Positions 10,700 to 22,320 of a stretch of DNA of 64,000 bases are shown in pieces. The DNA lies in assembly GCA_030248215.1 (NCBI GenBank), contig JASANG010003619.1, forward strand, positions 52,911 through 116,910, in the 5' to 3' direction. Below the pieces are notes generated by a model. It had not been told where the DNA came from. It searched no databases and was given only the letters and a program-made list of their open reading frames with translations. The stretch is from Enoplolaimus lenunculus. Taxonomy: Eukaryota > Nematoda > Enoplea > Enoplida > Thoracostomopsidae. The translations under genes were made by a program, and so were the position numbers. How positions within the stretch are numbered: position 1 is the stretch's first letter; each line of letters starts with the position of its first letter.

Positions 10700-10935
10700 T
10701 AGTACCTATCACCAGTTGGTGATAGGTCTTGTAACTCTCGAACCAGTAGCTTCTCAGGCTCCAAACGCAATACATGTTTCGCATATAAGTTGTTTTAATC
10801 CTGTAATAATTTTGAGTTCAACAACTGCTATAATTAATAGTAAGTTTGAAAACGCATTACTTACTGATGATGGGCCCAGGTTAAAGTATTAGGTCTATCC
10901 TTAGCGTTTAAGACAGACTTAGATTCACGCTTTTT
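10700..10935 (+). repeat. Dispersed repeat with CCTATCAC...GTGATAGG start
   Basis: CCTATCACCAGTTGGTGATAGG opens a unit also seen at 30812-31015 (TATCACGAGTTCGTGATAGG), with a shared tail ACTTACTGATGATGGGCC versus GCTTACTGATGATAGGC. Confidence 0.5.
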
Positions 10936-11379
10936 ACATCTTGCACACTCAGGTGGAGTCCCCGTTTGGGGAATTGGAGAAAATATTCGGTGCCCCTTAA
11001 ACATAAAATTTTCTGCGGACGCCAATGCTCCCAAACAATGTTTTGAAGAGGAACTGCATGTGTGATTTTAAATAATCAATTACAGGATTTCAAACAAACC
11101 AATTGCCACTTGTACATCCCCTTAAATCTTTGTCGAGTTTTCCACCCGGGTGAAGTAGCTACGGAACCTACCTTTCGAACTCTGTTCAAGACAGCGTGCA
11201 TTTTTTGGATCTCGACAGCGAACCAGGTTAAACCACCCGCTTTACAGCCACCAGTTGAAGAAAATATCGCGAGCGACGACGCGAGAAGCTGGAGACAGTG
11301 TTACCTTAGAGCTGTGCCAAGCTTCAGTATGGAGTGTGTCTGTGGGTATCAAATACAGAAAGCCATTTGTTCACAGTAG

Positions 11380-11695
11380 GACGGCACGACATCCGGGACA
11401 GCCGGATTTCCGGGACAGCCGAAAAGCCAAGCGCCAACGCAGCGGGGACAGCTGGATTACAGGACAGCAGAACGATCGGGAAAGCTATACAAGTGGGACA
11501 GCAGGACGGCCAGTGAAGCAGCACAGCAGGAACAGCAAAACGAGTGGGGTAGGAGGACGACCGGAAGAGAAGGACAGCCAGAAAAGCAAGACGGCAGGGA
11601 CAGCAGGACGGCCGCCGAGAAAACAGGACGGCCGATACACTAGACTGCCAGGACTGCAGGACGGTCGAACAGCGCGGACAGAAGGACAGCTGAGA
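11380..11695. repeat. Degenerate GC-rich minisatellite
   Basis: Variants of GGACAGCAGGACGGC with irregular spacing repeat over about 310 bp. Open frames on both strands (for example a G/R/T/S-rich plus-strand frame to 11719) follow from the repeat. A related array is not seen elsewhere in the window. Confidence 0.7.
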
Positions 11696-12089
11696 CACTT
11701 AACCTACGCCTGCCAGTAAGCTTATGCCTCGGTCTAAGCTGGCAATTTTTTTACTTCCATCCATACAAATGTATTTCTGGACACACTGTTCAGTTTATAT
11801 ATGAAATATTAACTAACAATCAAAACAAGTAACGTGATAAAGTAAAATTTACTTTCTTATCAGGGGGCTTACACTTTCCTGAACCCCCGCGGTTTTAAGG
11901 AACAAGCCTCCTGAACTAAGCGATTGTAACACAACTGTTGTGGCCTAATGCGCGACAGCCGCCTTCCTTCCTGTGTAGGGTATTTTGAGGACGGCAACGG
12001 TTTAGGGGTGGTGGTGCCCCCTGACAACCCAACGAAAGAAAGTTTAACCGCAGCGGTTTTTCTTCGCGGACAAAACATGACAGTCCACC

Positions 12090-12524
12090 TACTGTAGTGA
12101 CCCGAATAAGAGGAGGGGAACTGATATCTATTTGGCCTCTCAAGAGGATACCCCTTGTTATTCGGTTACGGACTGTTATTTAATTTCAACCCGCCTTCCT
12201 AAACCCTTCGTTACTTATATATCCTGTATTGCAACTATTCGTTGAATTAAACGTTTTTTGCCTTGCACCAAAAGCTTAAGCGATAATACAAGGTTATATA
12301 TACTTTCAAAACTTAAGTACGCTTTAAAGTTTCCTACTCAACTGTATTTGGTCCTGGAGTCGTTTACGCGCTACAATTAGGAATAATGGACATTTATGGA
12401 CTCTAATACGGGTTTAGGGACTCTACACGCTTACGGACTCTTATTAGGGATACAGACTCCTATAGATTGGGACGCAAAACGGGGACCCCTATTAGTACCC
12501 CTTCTTATTCGGGTCACTACAGTA
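12090..12524 (+). mobile_element. TA-flanked MITE, CTGTAGTGACCCGAATAAG family, full copy
   Basis: About 435 bp with near-perfect ends TACTGTAGTGACCCGAATAA and TTATTCGGGTCACTACAGTA. The outer TA at both ends suggests TA target duplication, as for Tc1/mariner elements. No coding capacity. Confidence 0.87.
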
Positions 12525-12961
12525 AGCCGAAGCCTTGCCTGAAGATTTTTGTATATTCATATTATATATATAAATATTTTATGAGCGTAGCGAGGATTTC
12601 AGAAAGGAGAGTTACATTCTATGAAAATTTCAAAGTGGGTTAGTCGTGATGAAACGGAAACCATGTTAAAAACCCATTACACAAATCCCAAGGGGGTTTG
12701 ACACCTGCAACTCCCCTGGCCACGGCCCTGTTTACTGTATATAAACAAATGTATCCGTAAGCAGGAGGGCTTTGAGCGCTGGTATGGCTACGTTGCACTC
12801 CTGCTTGTTGTCCCGGAGCAGCGAAACTTTCCACAACGTAACATGGATCAGAACGATCATGAGAAGCTGAAATAGGCAAAAAATTATAAACGGCCAAAAC
12901 GTTTTTTGTAACGACTGAATATGAAAACTGTTGCTATTATGAACTCAGCTTCTTGTTCAAG

Positions 12962-13126
12962 CTCATAGCCAGCTCACCAAGCTAATGGTGGTAAAAAATT
13001 TCCAGGAAGGACATACAAGAGTTTTCAATATGTCACAAGCAAGGTTGAAAAGTTTAAAGGGGGACAAAATTTTCCTACGGAGGGAGCTCAGCCCCTTGTT
13101 CCCCTTTTTGCTACTGACCCGTTCAC
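12962..13126 (+). mobile_element. hAT-like MITE, CAGGCCCGTAGCC family, copy 2
   Basis: Starts CATAGCCAGCTCACC and holds ACATACAAGAGTTTTCAAT and GCAAGGTTGAAAAG. The right TIR is decayed. Confidence 0.65.
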
Positions 13127-13230
13127 GTTGTACTGCTTTAAGCGTAATAGTTGTTATAATGACTGTCACAGAAAAACCAGTGCCACTTCTACGGGTATGG
13201 GTACTGCAAATAATAGCTTGAGTAAAGTAG

Positions 13231-13398
13231 GTTTGTAGCCAGCTTACCTTGCTATGATGGCTCAAAAATTTTCATGAGGGTCATACAAGGGTTATTAATG
13301 GCTTACAAGCAAGCTTGAAAATTTTCTAGGGAAGCCCAATAATTTTTCAGGGGGGGGGGCTGAGCAACCACAGTCCCCCTCTGTGCTTCGGAGCCTGG
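13231..13398 (+). mobile_element. hAT-like MITE, CAGGCCCGTAGCC family, copy 3
   Basis: Starts TTGTAGCCAGCTTACCTTGC and holds GGTCATACAAGGGTTATT and a run of nine G. It lies 105 bp from copy 2, same orientation. Confidence 0.65.
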
Positions 13399-13632
13399 AT
13401 TAATTTCACTATTAAACATGACACAAGAGGCAAAAAGTTTTATAACCATGTACTTCTGGCCGTACAGAGAAAATAGTTTTCATGATCTCATCAAGTACAT
13501 TTCAGTTACTGTATTGTAGTGAGTTTTTTGCGTGATATTGTGGACGACTGCAGATGTGGCATTTTTGCTGGTTGTGGTTTATTACTTGTTTTATTACATT
13601 TCGACTGTGTAGCAAACCAAACCATGTAGTAC

Positions 13633-13715
13633 GGATCTGTAGCCAAGGGGGGCAGGGGAACGAGCCCCGCTGAAAACTTTTTGCCCCCTAACAGGATGAT
13701 CTGGCTATGGGCCTG
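13633..13715 (-). mobile_element. hAT-like MITE, CAGGCCCGTAGCC family, internally deleted copy
   Basis: Both ends are present (GATCTGTAGCCAAGGGGGGC and CTGGCTATGGGCCTG) but the middle is missing. Confidence 0.5.
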
Positions 13716-13884
13716 TGTAAAAAGCAGTTGTAGCTAGGTGCGTGGAGGTTACTTGCGTTTAATAAACACGAATTTCTGCGGTGACTTTTACCTTAAATCC
13801 ACCCGTTCCCGCATGAATTATACAATTTCTAATGAAATAATTTTTTCAAGTTCAGAATGAACACGGACTGTTGGAGTAAACACG

Positions 13885-13990
13885 CGTCTATAATCACCAC
13901 TCGACTATAGGAGCTTGACACTTAAGGCCGAGGTGGCTGACACGTCTTGTAGAGAATTTATACTGCGCATAAGCGCTAAAAGCGTTTCGT
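13885..13990 (-). mobile_element. TTAA-MITE fragment
   Basis: CACCACTCGACTATAGGAGC then TTGACACTTAAGGCCGAG match the reverse-oriented copy at 28.6 kb. Confidence 0.5.
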
Positions 13991-14349
13991 GTACGGGGTT
14001 TATGCTTGGGAATGGAGGCATGTCATATTTTTTGGATCAAATATTTACGAACAAACTAAGTTTCGATTTTTTTGTTTTTGTTGTCGTAATATGACGCTAC
14101 AATCAGGAAAGCGGATACTGTTTTTTGCAAGGTTTCAAAGGCGCAGGTAACCCAAAAAAGGTCCTCAAAGTTTTTTATTTTGACACCTGTGTGTCGTGCA
14201 TTATTGTCTCACAGCCATATCAGCCACCGTGTGTAACATTTTCCTCCGTGCCATATTTTGAATATTGGCATATTTTTTGCCTTGCCATATTTTCTTGTTT
14301 TCCGAACACGGTAAGACCCAATGTCGGTGTACCCGCACTGGAGCGACAG

Positions 14350-14503
14350 ACCCGTAGCCAGTTCACCTTGCTAGGCGAAGGGGCTAAAAATTTCAGGAGT
14401 GCCATATAAGAGTTTTCGTTGACTTACAAGCATGGTTGAAAATTTTCTAGGGGGGCCAAACTGTTTCCAGTGGGGCTGTTTGCCCCGTCTAGGCTACGGG
14501 TTC
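14350..14503 (+). mobile_element. hAT-like MITE, CAGGCCCGTAGCC family, copy 5
   Basis: Ends ACCCGTAGCCAGTTCACC and CTAGGCTACGGGTT. It contains GCATGGTTGAAAATTTTCTA and G-runs. Confidence 0.7.
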
Positions 14504-14721
14504 ACAGAGCGATCGTCTACGGGAACTAGAATCGGATATCAACCAGATTACAAAGCACAGTTTTGATTAAACTCTTAAAACTTGTAATGAATACTCAACG
14601 TTTTTTAATATTTGTATAACCAAAATTAAGTTTTTTGTTTTTTAAGTTGCCGAACTTAGCAAATCTCTGTCGGTAGTTTTTATATATATTAGTTTCTTAA
14701 TGCTCGGTTGTTTTATGTATG

Positions 14722-15019
14722 TGTCGTAGGCCAATCTGCTGATCGGGCCAATTACCATTTGGCTTAGGTCAGTCTGCTATTCTGAACAAATAGCAGATTG
14801 GCCTATGACAAATAGCGATTGTACTATGCAGCAGAACAACAGCGATATATAAAACCAACGCTGATTGGTTAGCGGTATTGTATCAGTCCAAGTAAATAAA
14901 ATCTAATTTGTCGACAAGTTTAAAAGCAGTTTAGTCAAGGCGAAACTTCTGTTACGCAAAATAGTAGATTGGCCTAGACTAATTAGTAATTGGCCTGAAT
15001 AGCAGATTGGCTTACGACA
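14722..15019. mobile_element. TIR element, TGTCGTARGCCAATCTGCTR ends
   Basis: Left TGTCGTAGGCCAATCTGCTG and right AGCAGATTGGCTTACGACA are inverted over about 33 bp, through GGCCAATTAC. The middle has further inverted GCAGATTGGCC copies at 14781-14810 and 14964-14980. Confidence 0.75.
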
Positions 15020-15360
15020 TATATTTTAGTTTTTACTTCGTTGGTTTCATACATTACTCATATATGGATAGAAAAAAAATCCTTGTGGGCTTTGTGAGTA
15101 GAATAAAAAACTCGCGGGACATGTCATGCAGTCCTGTCATACGGTGCAAAAAATACTACGAAATAAACACGAAACTAGCGCATTGCTGCATTAAATGTTT
15201 TCAATTTCAGCTCGAAAAGTAGTTTTTGTGGGGTGTTTGGAGTGTCAGTGGTGCATTTTTATAGGTAACCCGTGTTCTAATATGTTTCAACTCCACACCC
15301 ACAAATGCCGTTGGTGCTTACAACCCAGATACAGAATGAAGTGACAGAGAGTTTGCACTG
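15020..15360. other. No gene recognised
   Basis: AT-rich spacer between a TIR element and a diverged repeat. Confidence 0.4.
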
Positions 15361-15805
15361 TTGTTAATTTTGAATCAGTTTTGACTTCGGGTGTTATTTG
15401 TAGGGAAATCCCGTATTTTTCACTATCCTGTTCCGCTTATAAATCGGGTATTTTTTCACCGAAATTTTGTGATATTTTCGGTATTGAAAATTTTTCACGT
15501 TTGGACATTTAACAAAAACTGGCATATTATTCTAAATTACTTTTCTAAAACTGTCTGAGTGTGTATTGCCAAAATTTTTAATTTATGCCATGCTACAAAA
15601 TTTATCATACGTTTCTTGCTAGTGAATTTGTTTCAGGAATTTGGCATTATAAATGTTGTGTTTACACCATTAATAGCGATAAAATAGCGTTACAAGAAAA
15701 TTTTTGGTAAGAAGTATGTTTTGTTTTCTGATTCCGGCTCCGGTTCCGGCATTTTTTAACTCTCCGGTTATAGTTCCGGTATTTTATAATTTCGGTTGCA
15801 CCATA
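15360..15805. repeat. Diverged CCGGCTCC-type repeat
   Basis: TTCCGGCTCCGGTTCCGGCA and TCTCCGGTTATAGTTCCGGT mark the right end; the rest is AT-rich and diverged. Confidence 0.4.
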
Positions 15806-16351
15806 TATGTTCTACCCGACCACGCTTTTAATAAATTGAAAAACTGCTCAATATTGCAAACCACTTAAGACTGATATTAATGTTTTGGCAATACGTTCGG
15901 CGGCTAATCACAATGCTTCAGGGGTAACCCCAACTAAAATTAATTTACGCATTTCATATTGGTATTAATATATCTCACTGCTTCGATTGAGTTTCGAAAA
16001 CTCAAAATTGTCAAACTTTATGATAAATTCTACTGTGATACTAGAGGCAGTTTTAGCACAACTTCGCAAAATAAATAATATAACTAATAATAAGATTTGT
16101 ACCGCACAAATGACAACCAAATAGCAACACTTTTTTGACATTATTTCTTGAATTGATTGCTACAATAATGCTTGAACTTAAACCGTTTTCAACCATTTTA
16201 CGCTATAGTTTATTCAACATTACAGCCAATATTTTCGTGAAAGATTCGGGCGGATATTACCATATGATGAATTTTTATATATAAAGGAGTTTCGGTTCTT
16301 GGACTCTTTCCACGCGTACACTTTGACGTACCTTGAGGTATCAAACAGCTT

Positions 16352-16607
16352 ACACTGTAAATTTCAGTGAGTTGATTTTAACTCAGAATGAGTTGAATCA
16401 CTCAGTCTGAGTTAGGACTACTCAGAATGTTGAATTGACTCCATTCATTCTGTGTTAATTAATCAACTCACCCAGAGTCAACTCAACTCAGAGTGAGAAT
16501 TAAATCAATTGGACTGAGTTAATGTTTACTTATATTAATTTATTAATTCAGAAATAACTAATTCGCTAGATGAATTGATTAATCAACTCAGTGAAATTTA
16601 CAGTGTA
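16352..16607 (+). mobile_element. Mariner-like MITE, CACTGTAAATTTCAGTGAG family, copy 1
   Basis: 256 bp between TA dinucleotides. TIRs CACTGTAAATTTCAGTGAGT and ACTCAGTGAAATTTACAGTG. The interior is saturated with GAGTTNA/TNAACTC motifs, so single strands could fold extensively. Confidence 0.85.
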
Positions 16608-16719
16608 CTTATGAATAAGTTAGCGCTCAAGCGTGTGCTAAATCCTGAACGTTAGCCTAAAATTTGAGGGAAAGCTTACATATTTATTAATCTCTAGGCC
16701 ATTCTTCAACATTGATCAG

Positions 16720-16858
16720 GATTATAAACTCTAATTATGATCGATGGACTCTATCCACTAACCGATTATAAATAGCGATGCAGACTCACATTGATTGGGA
16801 CTTAAAATCAAGACCGAAATCTTATTCTCCCTTCTAGAATTTGCGTGACTACAGTACG
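16720..16858 (+). mobile_element. TA-flanked MITE fragment (CTGTAGTGACCCG family)
   Basis: Retains GACTCACATTGATTGGGACT and the right end GCGTGACTACAGTA; the left two thirds is missing. Confidence 0.5.
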
Positions 16859-16951
16859 GCTCGTTAAACTTATACATACGCTTTTTGGAAAGGTTTTTTC
16901 GATGCCAGAATTTGAACAAAAGTTATGTAATGAATCTAAGCGTTTTAGAGT

Positions 16952-17205
16952 CACTGTAAATTTCAATGAGTTGATTGACCCATTCAGCTAGCGAGTTAGT
17001 TATTTCTGAATTAATATCAGTAAACATTAACTCACTCTCAGTTGAGTTAATTCTCACTCTGAGTTGAGTTAACTCTGGGTGAGTTGATTAATTACCTCGG
17101 AATGATTTGAATGAATTCAAAATTCTGAGTTCTGATAGTCCTAACTCAGACTGAGTGATTCGTATCATTCTGAGTTAAAATCAACTCACTGAAATTTACA
17201 GTGTT
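16952..17205 (-). mobile_element. Mariner-like MITE, CACTGTAAATTTCAGTGAG family, copy 2
   Basis: Inverted with respect to the copy 345 bp upstream; same TIRs and interior (CACTCAGTCTGAGTTAGGAC in reverse). The pair can form a long hairpin around 16608-16951. Confidence 0.85.
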
Positions 17206-17975
17206 CTTTCTATATTAAAAGCGGATAAGCACACTTTTGAACCAGTACTCAGATCTGCACAAAACTGTCTGTATAGCAAGGTAACCTTGTCTTAAAATTT
17301 AACAATTACATAAAAAGTGGAAATAGTTTTCGCCAAATTTGAGAAGATGAAAATCATTCTACTTTATTTATTCATCACAAGATCGGTGTCTATATTTGAG
17401 TGTTTTTCGTTTATTACGTTTGTCATGGGTTATTTTTTAGGTTAGTTACCGTTAGTTTAGGTAATGCCTACTGATTGATGCTAACGTTTCGGTCAGCCAG
17501 TTTAAATTAGTTATTAATTTAGATAATAGCTTTAGGTTTTGAAAAATTTATTTGTTAAAGAAAGCCAATGGTCAAAAAAAAGTTTTATCTCTTTAGGAAA
17601 CAAACAGCACTTGTGATTGAAGATATTAAGATATTTATCAGAAAACTGAAATTTTTTTTAACTCTTTCACATTTGGATATACAATTTCTGTGTGACACAG
17701 GAGCGATTTTCGACATTTGAGATGCAAAAAAGATGCTTTAAACTGTTCTTTGACAAAAACCTTATTGATTATTGCTATCAGTGCCAAAGCTAACTTTATT
17801 TTAATTTACTTTAAGTAATTTTGTTTCGTCTTGTTCACCGGATCAGTATTTGAAAGTACGCTGCAAAAAATGGTGAGTCAAATTGACTCCCCGTGAAAAA
17901 ACACTTTTATATTCGTTGGATTACCCTTCTCGTTGCTTGAGGTCAAAATATTTTGCTTTTACATAAGGTTGATAT

Positions 17976-18187
17976 ACACTGTAAAAAATGATTGAGTCAA
18001 ATTGACTCACTACGAAATAAGTTCTACGGGACTACACAAACTGAGTCAAATTCGACTCCGCCAGAGTCAAACGTGCGATTCTGCGAATCCAACTTGATTC
18101 TATTTGAGTTTAATTTGACTCAGTTTGTGTAGTCCCGTAGAGCCTATTTCGGAGAGAGTCAATTTGACTCAACATTTTTTGCAGTGT
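17976..18187 (+). mobile_element. Mariner-like MITE, CACTGTAAAAAATG family, copy 1
   Basis: 212 bp with TA flanks; TIRs CACTGTAAAAAATGATTGAG and CTCAACATTTTTTGCAGTG. An inner inverted repeat GGGACTACACAAACTGAGTC / GACTCAGTTTGTGTAGTCCC gives a nearly full-length hairpin. A partial third TIR lies at about 17868-17890. Confidence 0.85.
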
Positions 18188-18245
18188 AGATAGTATTGGT
18201 ACAAAATTAAGTTACATTAAACAATTTTTAGTTAATTGCATTACG

Positions 18246-18549
18246 TACTCTCTAAAAGCTTAAACTAGCTCAATTTTAAGCTTAACGCTTAAACTACTTT
18301 AAAATCTTACGTATTTTTAGTTCAAGCTATTAACTTAGTGACCTCTTTGATACATATAATTTCTGGGCTGCACTGGTTACTTAAACTAAAAATAAGTTTA
18401 CATAAACTCGTGTTAAACTTAAAAACATGTTAGTTTAAGGAAGACTTAAAATTCTAGTTTAGTTAGTCCGTACAGCCGTTTAAGTTTTACTAAAACTAAT
18501 ATTCAAGCTTTGTTCAGCTATAATTTAAGTTTAAGTTTTTAGAGAGTAT
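18246..18549. mobile_element. TA-flanked MITE, CTCTCTAAAAGCTTAAACT ends
   Basis: Ends CTCTCTAAAAGCTTAAACT and AGTTTAAGTTTTTAGAGAG, each beside TA. About 300 bp, AT-rich, with many short TTTAAG/CTTAAA motifs; non-coding. Confidence 0.75.
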
Positions 18550-18959
18550 AGATTGTATATATAACGGTTGCACATGACCCTCCGGGCGAGCAACTGACTC
18601 TATGCACCGCTAGCAAACTGTAAAATTTTAAGCGTAAAAACAAACATTTTAAATGAACCATGAGATGGCATTTGTTTTATCAAGATTGGATGACGTTCAC
18701 CTTGCAGAAGGGAGTGCAACTGACGCGCTATTCCATGGTACAAAATGTATCAGGGCGCGTTGTATTTTAACCTGACCGTCCTCTGATTCCGGGGGTGGGG
18801 TTGTTACACTCAATACGTAAACGTTTGCGAAAAATCGCACGAATCGCTTAAGAATATAAGCTGTGATTTTAAATGCTCGCAAATTATTATTGATTTTCGT
18901 CAATTTAGCAAAATCGCCTCCCACTATTAATCCTTTCTGACTCATAGAGTATACTATGA

Positions 18960-19155
18960 GCAACTAAATACAATAATGTACGAGCAATACAAACACTGTG
19001 AGCAGTGTTTAACATTTATAACAAATATGCACAGTGCAAAATCTCCACAGACGTGAGAGCCGACTCGGGCTCGAGCGTCAAGCTCCTATAGCTCAGTGGT
19101 CATCGTAAACGCATCCCACCCGCCGTAAAACTGGGGATCGAATCTAGCCAAGAAC
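18960..19155 (+). mobile_element. TTAA-MITE relative, partial, with tRNA-like boxes
   Basis: Shares GAGAGCCGACTCGGGCTCGA and GCGTCAAGCTCCTATAGCTC with the family. A box TAGCTCAGTGG, B box GGGATCGAATCTA. The terminal repeats are not recognisable. Confidence 0.6.
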
Positions 19156-19159
19156 GAAA

Positions 19160-20950
19160 CGTGCGCTTTGTACATACACTCTTGCTGTATAATCAGCAAT
19201 ATCCGCGTTTGGTTCGATATATTAACCGACAATTAAATTGTAACATCTATTCATGGCATCTACTTCTACAATCCTATTCCACCGTATAATTAGCTAATCT
19301 TCGGTTCGCAAGAATTTTGTGGGTTTTTTAGTTTATTTCACATATACCTTGTCATTTAGAAATCGAGTATCAATCACAATTAAGACGTTTATTGCTTACG
19401 CCATTTGATTAAGCATTGTATTTCGATGACAACGATTATTTAGAACGCGTTTTTTAGATTTCTTCTGTTTTATGCCATTTTTGTAGCCAAGCTAATGATA
19501 TGCATGCCTTTGAACATTGGCAATATATACAGATAGACATACCATAGCACAACCAGAGGTCTGGCAGAAATTTCTCCTCGGGTTCCGCTCATGGAACAAA
19601 AAGAGGGCACGCACTGCTCCGATTTATTTCGGCTCGCGGGTCCAAAGTTTACGACCAAGCCAGGGTGCGGCCCGCTAAGGCCCGTAGGTCCGACAGTTCA
19701 GTCTGAACCCGGCCAAGGCCTGCGGACCTTAGCCCGGGCTGATTCCAACCCTGTATTTCTAAGCTTATTGTTTTGACCACTGGTGTCACAACAACTGAGA
19801 AGGCGTGAAATTTAGACGTCTTCAGACATGGTTCCAGGGTCGACATACATGTTCCGAAATCGAGTTGAAAACTAATTTATAAATAATAAAGTATTATTGG
19901 ACTGAAAAAATTGCTCTTGCTTCCATGGTGCGCCCCTGGTCCGAATCCATCGTGAATTAATATTCTGAATACGTTCCCGTTTGTTGGCAATCGACAAAAG
20001 AATGTTTAAGCCCCAAATTGTTGATCAGATCACGATTTAAATATTGGAAATTTATATGCAAATATATATAAAATTGTAGCGTGCGGGGACTCTAACGACG
20101 CTGCAATTCAAAATCGTAATTATCTGTACCATTTTTAGAGACATCTTGCGTATATTTTTTCGCTTGAACCGACATTGCTTTAGTTGTATAAGTATGTACC
20201 AAAATTTATTTTCTCATTCTGTGTAGTGACCGTTTTTGTACTGTGTATTTTGATCAAAATTGTCGTATAACCAACGCTCGCAGTATTGTGAGTTTCATTG
20301 TTTATCGCTGTTTACAAATAACGACAATTCGTCACATTATCCTGGATCACATAAGGGCGATTTTTGATATAAAAACGCATTAAACAACATCTTTAAACTT
20401 TGTTACGTAGCGATGGGCATCGGATATTTTTTCATATCCCGATATCCGGCAATTTTTAACGGATATTTATTCGGATATCCGTAATTAATTTTTATTACGA
20501 TTAAGCGAAACATTTGGTTCAGAAGATTGCTACTGACTATTAATAAAAACTTGCGTTGACCACCTAAATGAGTATTGTCGGCGGAATCGCCCCCAAACCC
20601 CCAATTTGGGGGGCCGGCCCATGGGGGGCTCCATTTTAGCTTAATATATAAGTAATTATTGATTAATAAATATAATAAAAAATATAAAAAATATGAAGAA
20701 GATAGATCATTGGTCACAAACAATTTAAAAAATGATCCCAGTGTCTCGTTGTCATACCAATAGAAACAATACCTATTTAATAGAAACAGATTAAAGGAAA
20801 TATATATAAAGTTGCAACAGACGTGGCAAAAATGATTGGTATAGCTTCTAGAAACTTAACTAACGATATATCAGTATAAAAATGCTTGCTAATTTTAAAA
20901 TTTGTATATTGGCCAGTCGGCGGCCAAAGACCGGCCGTCCAGCCGGTCAA
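19160..20950. other. No gene recognised
   Basis: AT-rich, with a GC-rich patch at 19620-19760 (GGCCCGCTAAGGCCCGTAGG) that is partly self-complementary and a short inverted pair near 20605-20635 (CCCCCAATTTGGGGGG). No coding signal. Confidence 0.4.
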
Positions 20951-20957
20951 ACGTCCA

Positions 20958-21128
20958 GGCCCGTAGCCAGCTCATCTTGCTAAGGGGGTATAAAAATTTT
21001 TCAGGAGGGTCATTCAAAGGTTTTCAATTACTTACAAGCATGGTTGAAAATTTTATAGGGGGGCACAATTTTTCCATGGGGGGCCAAACCCCTATGCCCA
21101 ACCCCTTTCCCCCTTGGCTACGGGCCCG
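20958..21128 (+). mobile_element. hAT-like MITE, CAGGCCCGTAGCC family, best copy with 8-bp duplication
   Basis: Ends CAGGCCCGTAGCCAGC and TTGGCTACGGGCCCG. The flanks carry CAAACGTC on the left (20948-20955) and CAAACGTC on the right (21129-21136), an 8-bp target duplication typical of hAT elements. It is inserted into a GC-rich segment with GGCCGGCC motifs. Confidence 0.78.
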
Positions 21129-21723
21129 CAAACGTCTCGTTGGCCGCCGGTTGGCCGGCCAGTAGAAAAAGTGGTAATTGCACAACACTGATATGAATGC
21201 TTTTGTAAAAGATAAAAACTTAGAATTTAAAGGCCGTCTAAAACCTAAACATAGATGATGTGTGTATAATCGTGCCAGTATATAAATACAATTTAATAGC
21301 CTTCGCGTTGTCAGCTATGCTTCTTGATCTGCATTCCAAATATTTATGTTTGTGACAGGCTCTATTTAAAACTAAAGTTTGTTATGAAATAAACCGGAAA
21401 CGCCATCAACAAAAGCAAACTACACAACGGTTCCGGCCGGTTTTTTCTGAATTTCGGGCTTCATGCAGCGTCGCAGCCGGGATAGCTGCACCGGAGGGTA
21501 TATTAAGCTAAAAAATTTAACGTCTGCTATTTTTAAGCAATGCTAAAAGCACTGTTTCCCTGTTTTTCTAAAACCTTTGTTAGGGGAGATATCTCCTTTC
21601 TCTCTACCCTTGTATACGTCCCTGGTGAAAATGAGACTGAAGTGGTCGCATTCCGTATGATTATTGAAATTAAAAATGACGAATTGATTTATTTTACTGT
21701 ATCCTTTAACGTAATTTAACCTT

Positions 21724-21785
21724 ATCACGTATGAATATTTTCTATTCCGTCTGAGACATAATTTCTGGCTAGGATTTGAGCGTCG
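21724..21785 (-). mobile_element. TTAA-MITE end fragment
   Basis: TCACGTATGAATATTTTCTATTC followed by TGAGACATAATTTCTGGCTA resembles 28587-28635. Confidence 0.4.
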
Positions 21786-21943
21786 GCGTTCTTGAATGCC
21801 GAAGTGTTTACTGGCACCGATCGGCTAAAAATGTTCGATGCTCAATCCTGTTGGTGTGTCAGGTGTTGAGTAGATTTGACACTGCGTAAATGCGTACCAT
21901 AATATAATTGTTTCATACTGGGCATTGCGTGCCCTTGTTAGAG

Positions 21944-22090
21944 ACCTGCCCATTTGAAGATAAGAAAACCAGTGGACTTAGCGATTGGAAGGCTTTATGT
22001 TTAGTCTTAAAGCACACTATTAATGCAGTTGCTCATTCAAACGAAATGGAAATGTACGAAATTGTGTTAACTTACCCGACACACCCATAA
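21944..22090 (+). CDS. Weak exon candidate
   Basis: After CCCTTGTTAG at about 21941, a frame reads ETCPFEDKKTSGLSDWKALC, then LVLKHTINAVAHSNEMEMYE, to a stop at 22088. The amino-acid mix is protein-like and there are two cysteines. The acceptor tract is poor and there is no confirmed neighbour exon. Confidence 0.18.
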   Translation, partial: TCPFEDKKTSGLSDWKALCLVLKHTINAVAHSNEMEMYEIVLTYPTHP

Positions 22091-22189
22091 ACGCAAGCAA
22101 ACAGTAGGACGACGGCAAAATTTCTTTACTCAGGTGTATATAAATTGCAGCGGCGGGTTCAGGATTTTCTAGTAGGTGAAGAAAGGCTA

Positions 22190-22320
22190 AACCTTCGGAT
22201 TTGGCTTCGGCTCGGGCTTAGGCTTAAGTTTAGGTTTTAGTGAAGACTTAGAAAATGACTTAGGTTTAAGAAAGTGATTTCATGAATTTAAGCTTAAGCT
22301 TAAGCCTGCGTGGGGAAGTG
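22190..22320 (-). repeat. (TTAGGC)n degenerate tract
   Basis: GGGCTTAGGCTTAAGTTTAG with diverged neighbours. Confidence 0.5.

Noticed and set aside
11255-11719. 154-codon Gly/Arg/Thr-rich frame and its minus-strand partner
   Set aside because: Product of a degenerate GGACAGC repeat.
17347-17445. Signal-peptide-like start MKIILLYLFITRSVSIFE
   Set aside because: Runs into a stop after about 32 codons with no good donor or partner exon.
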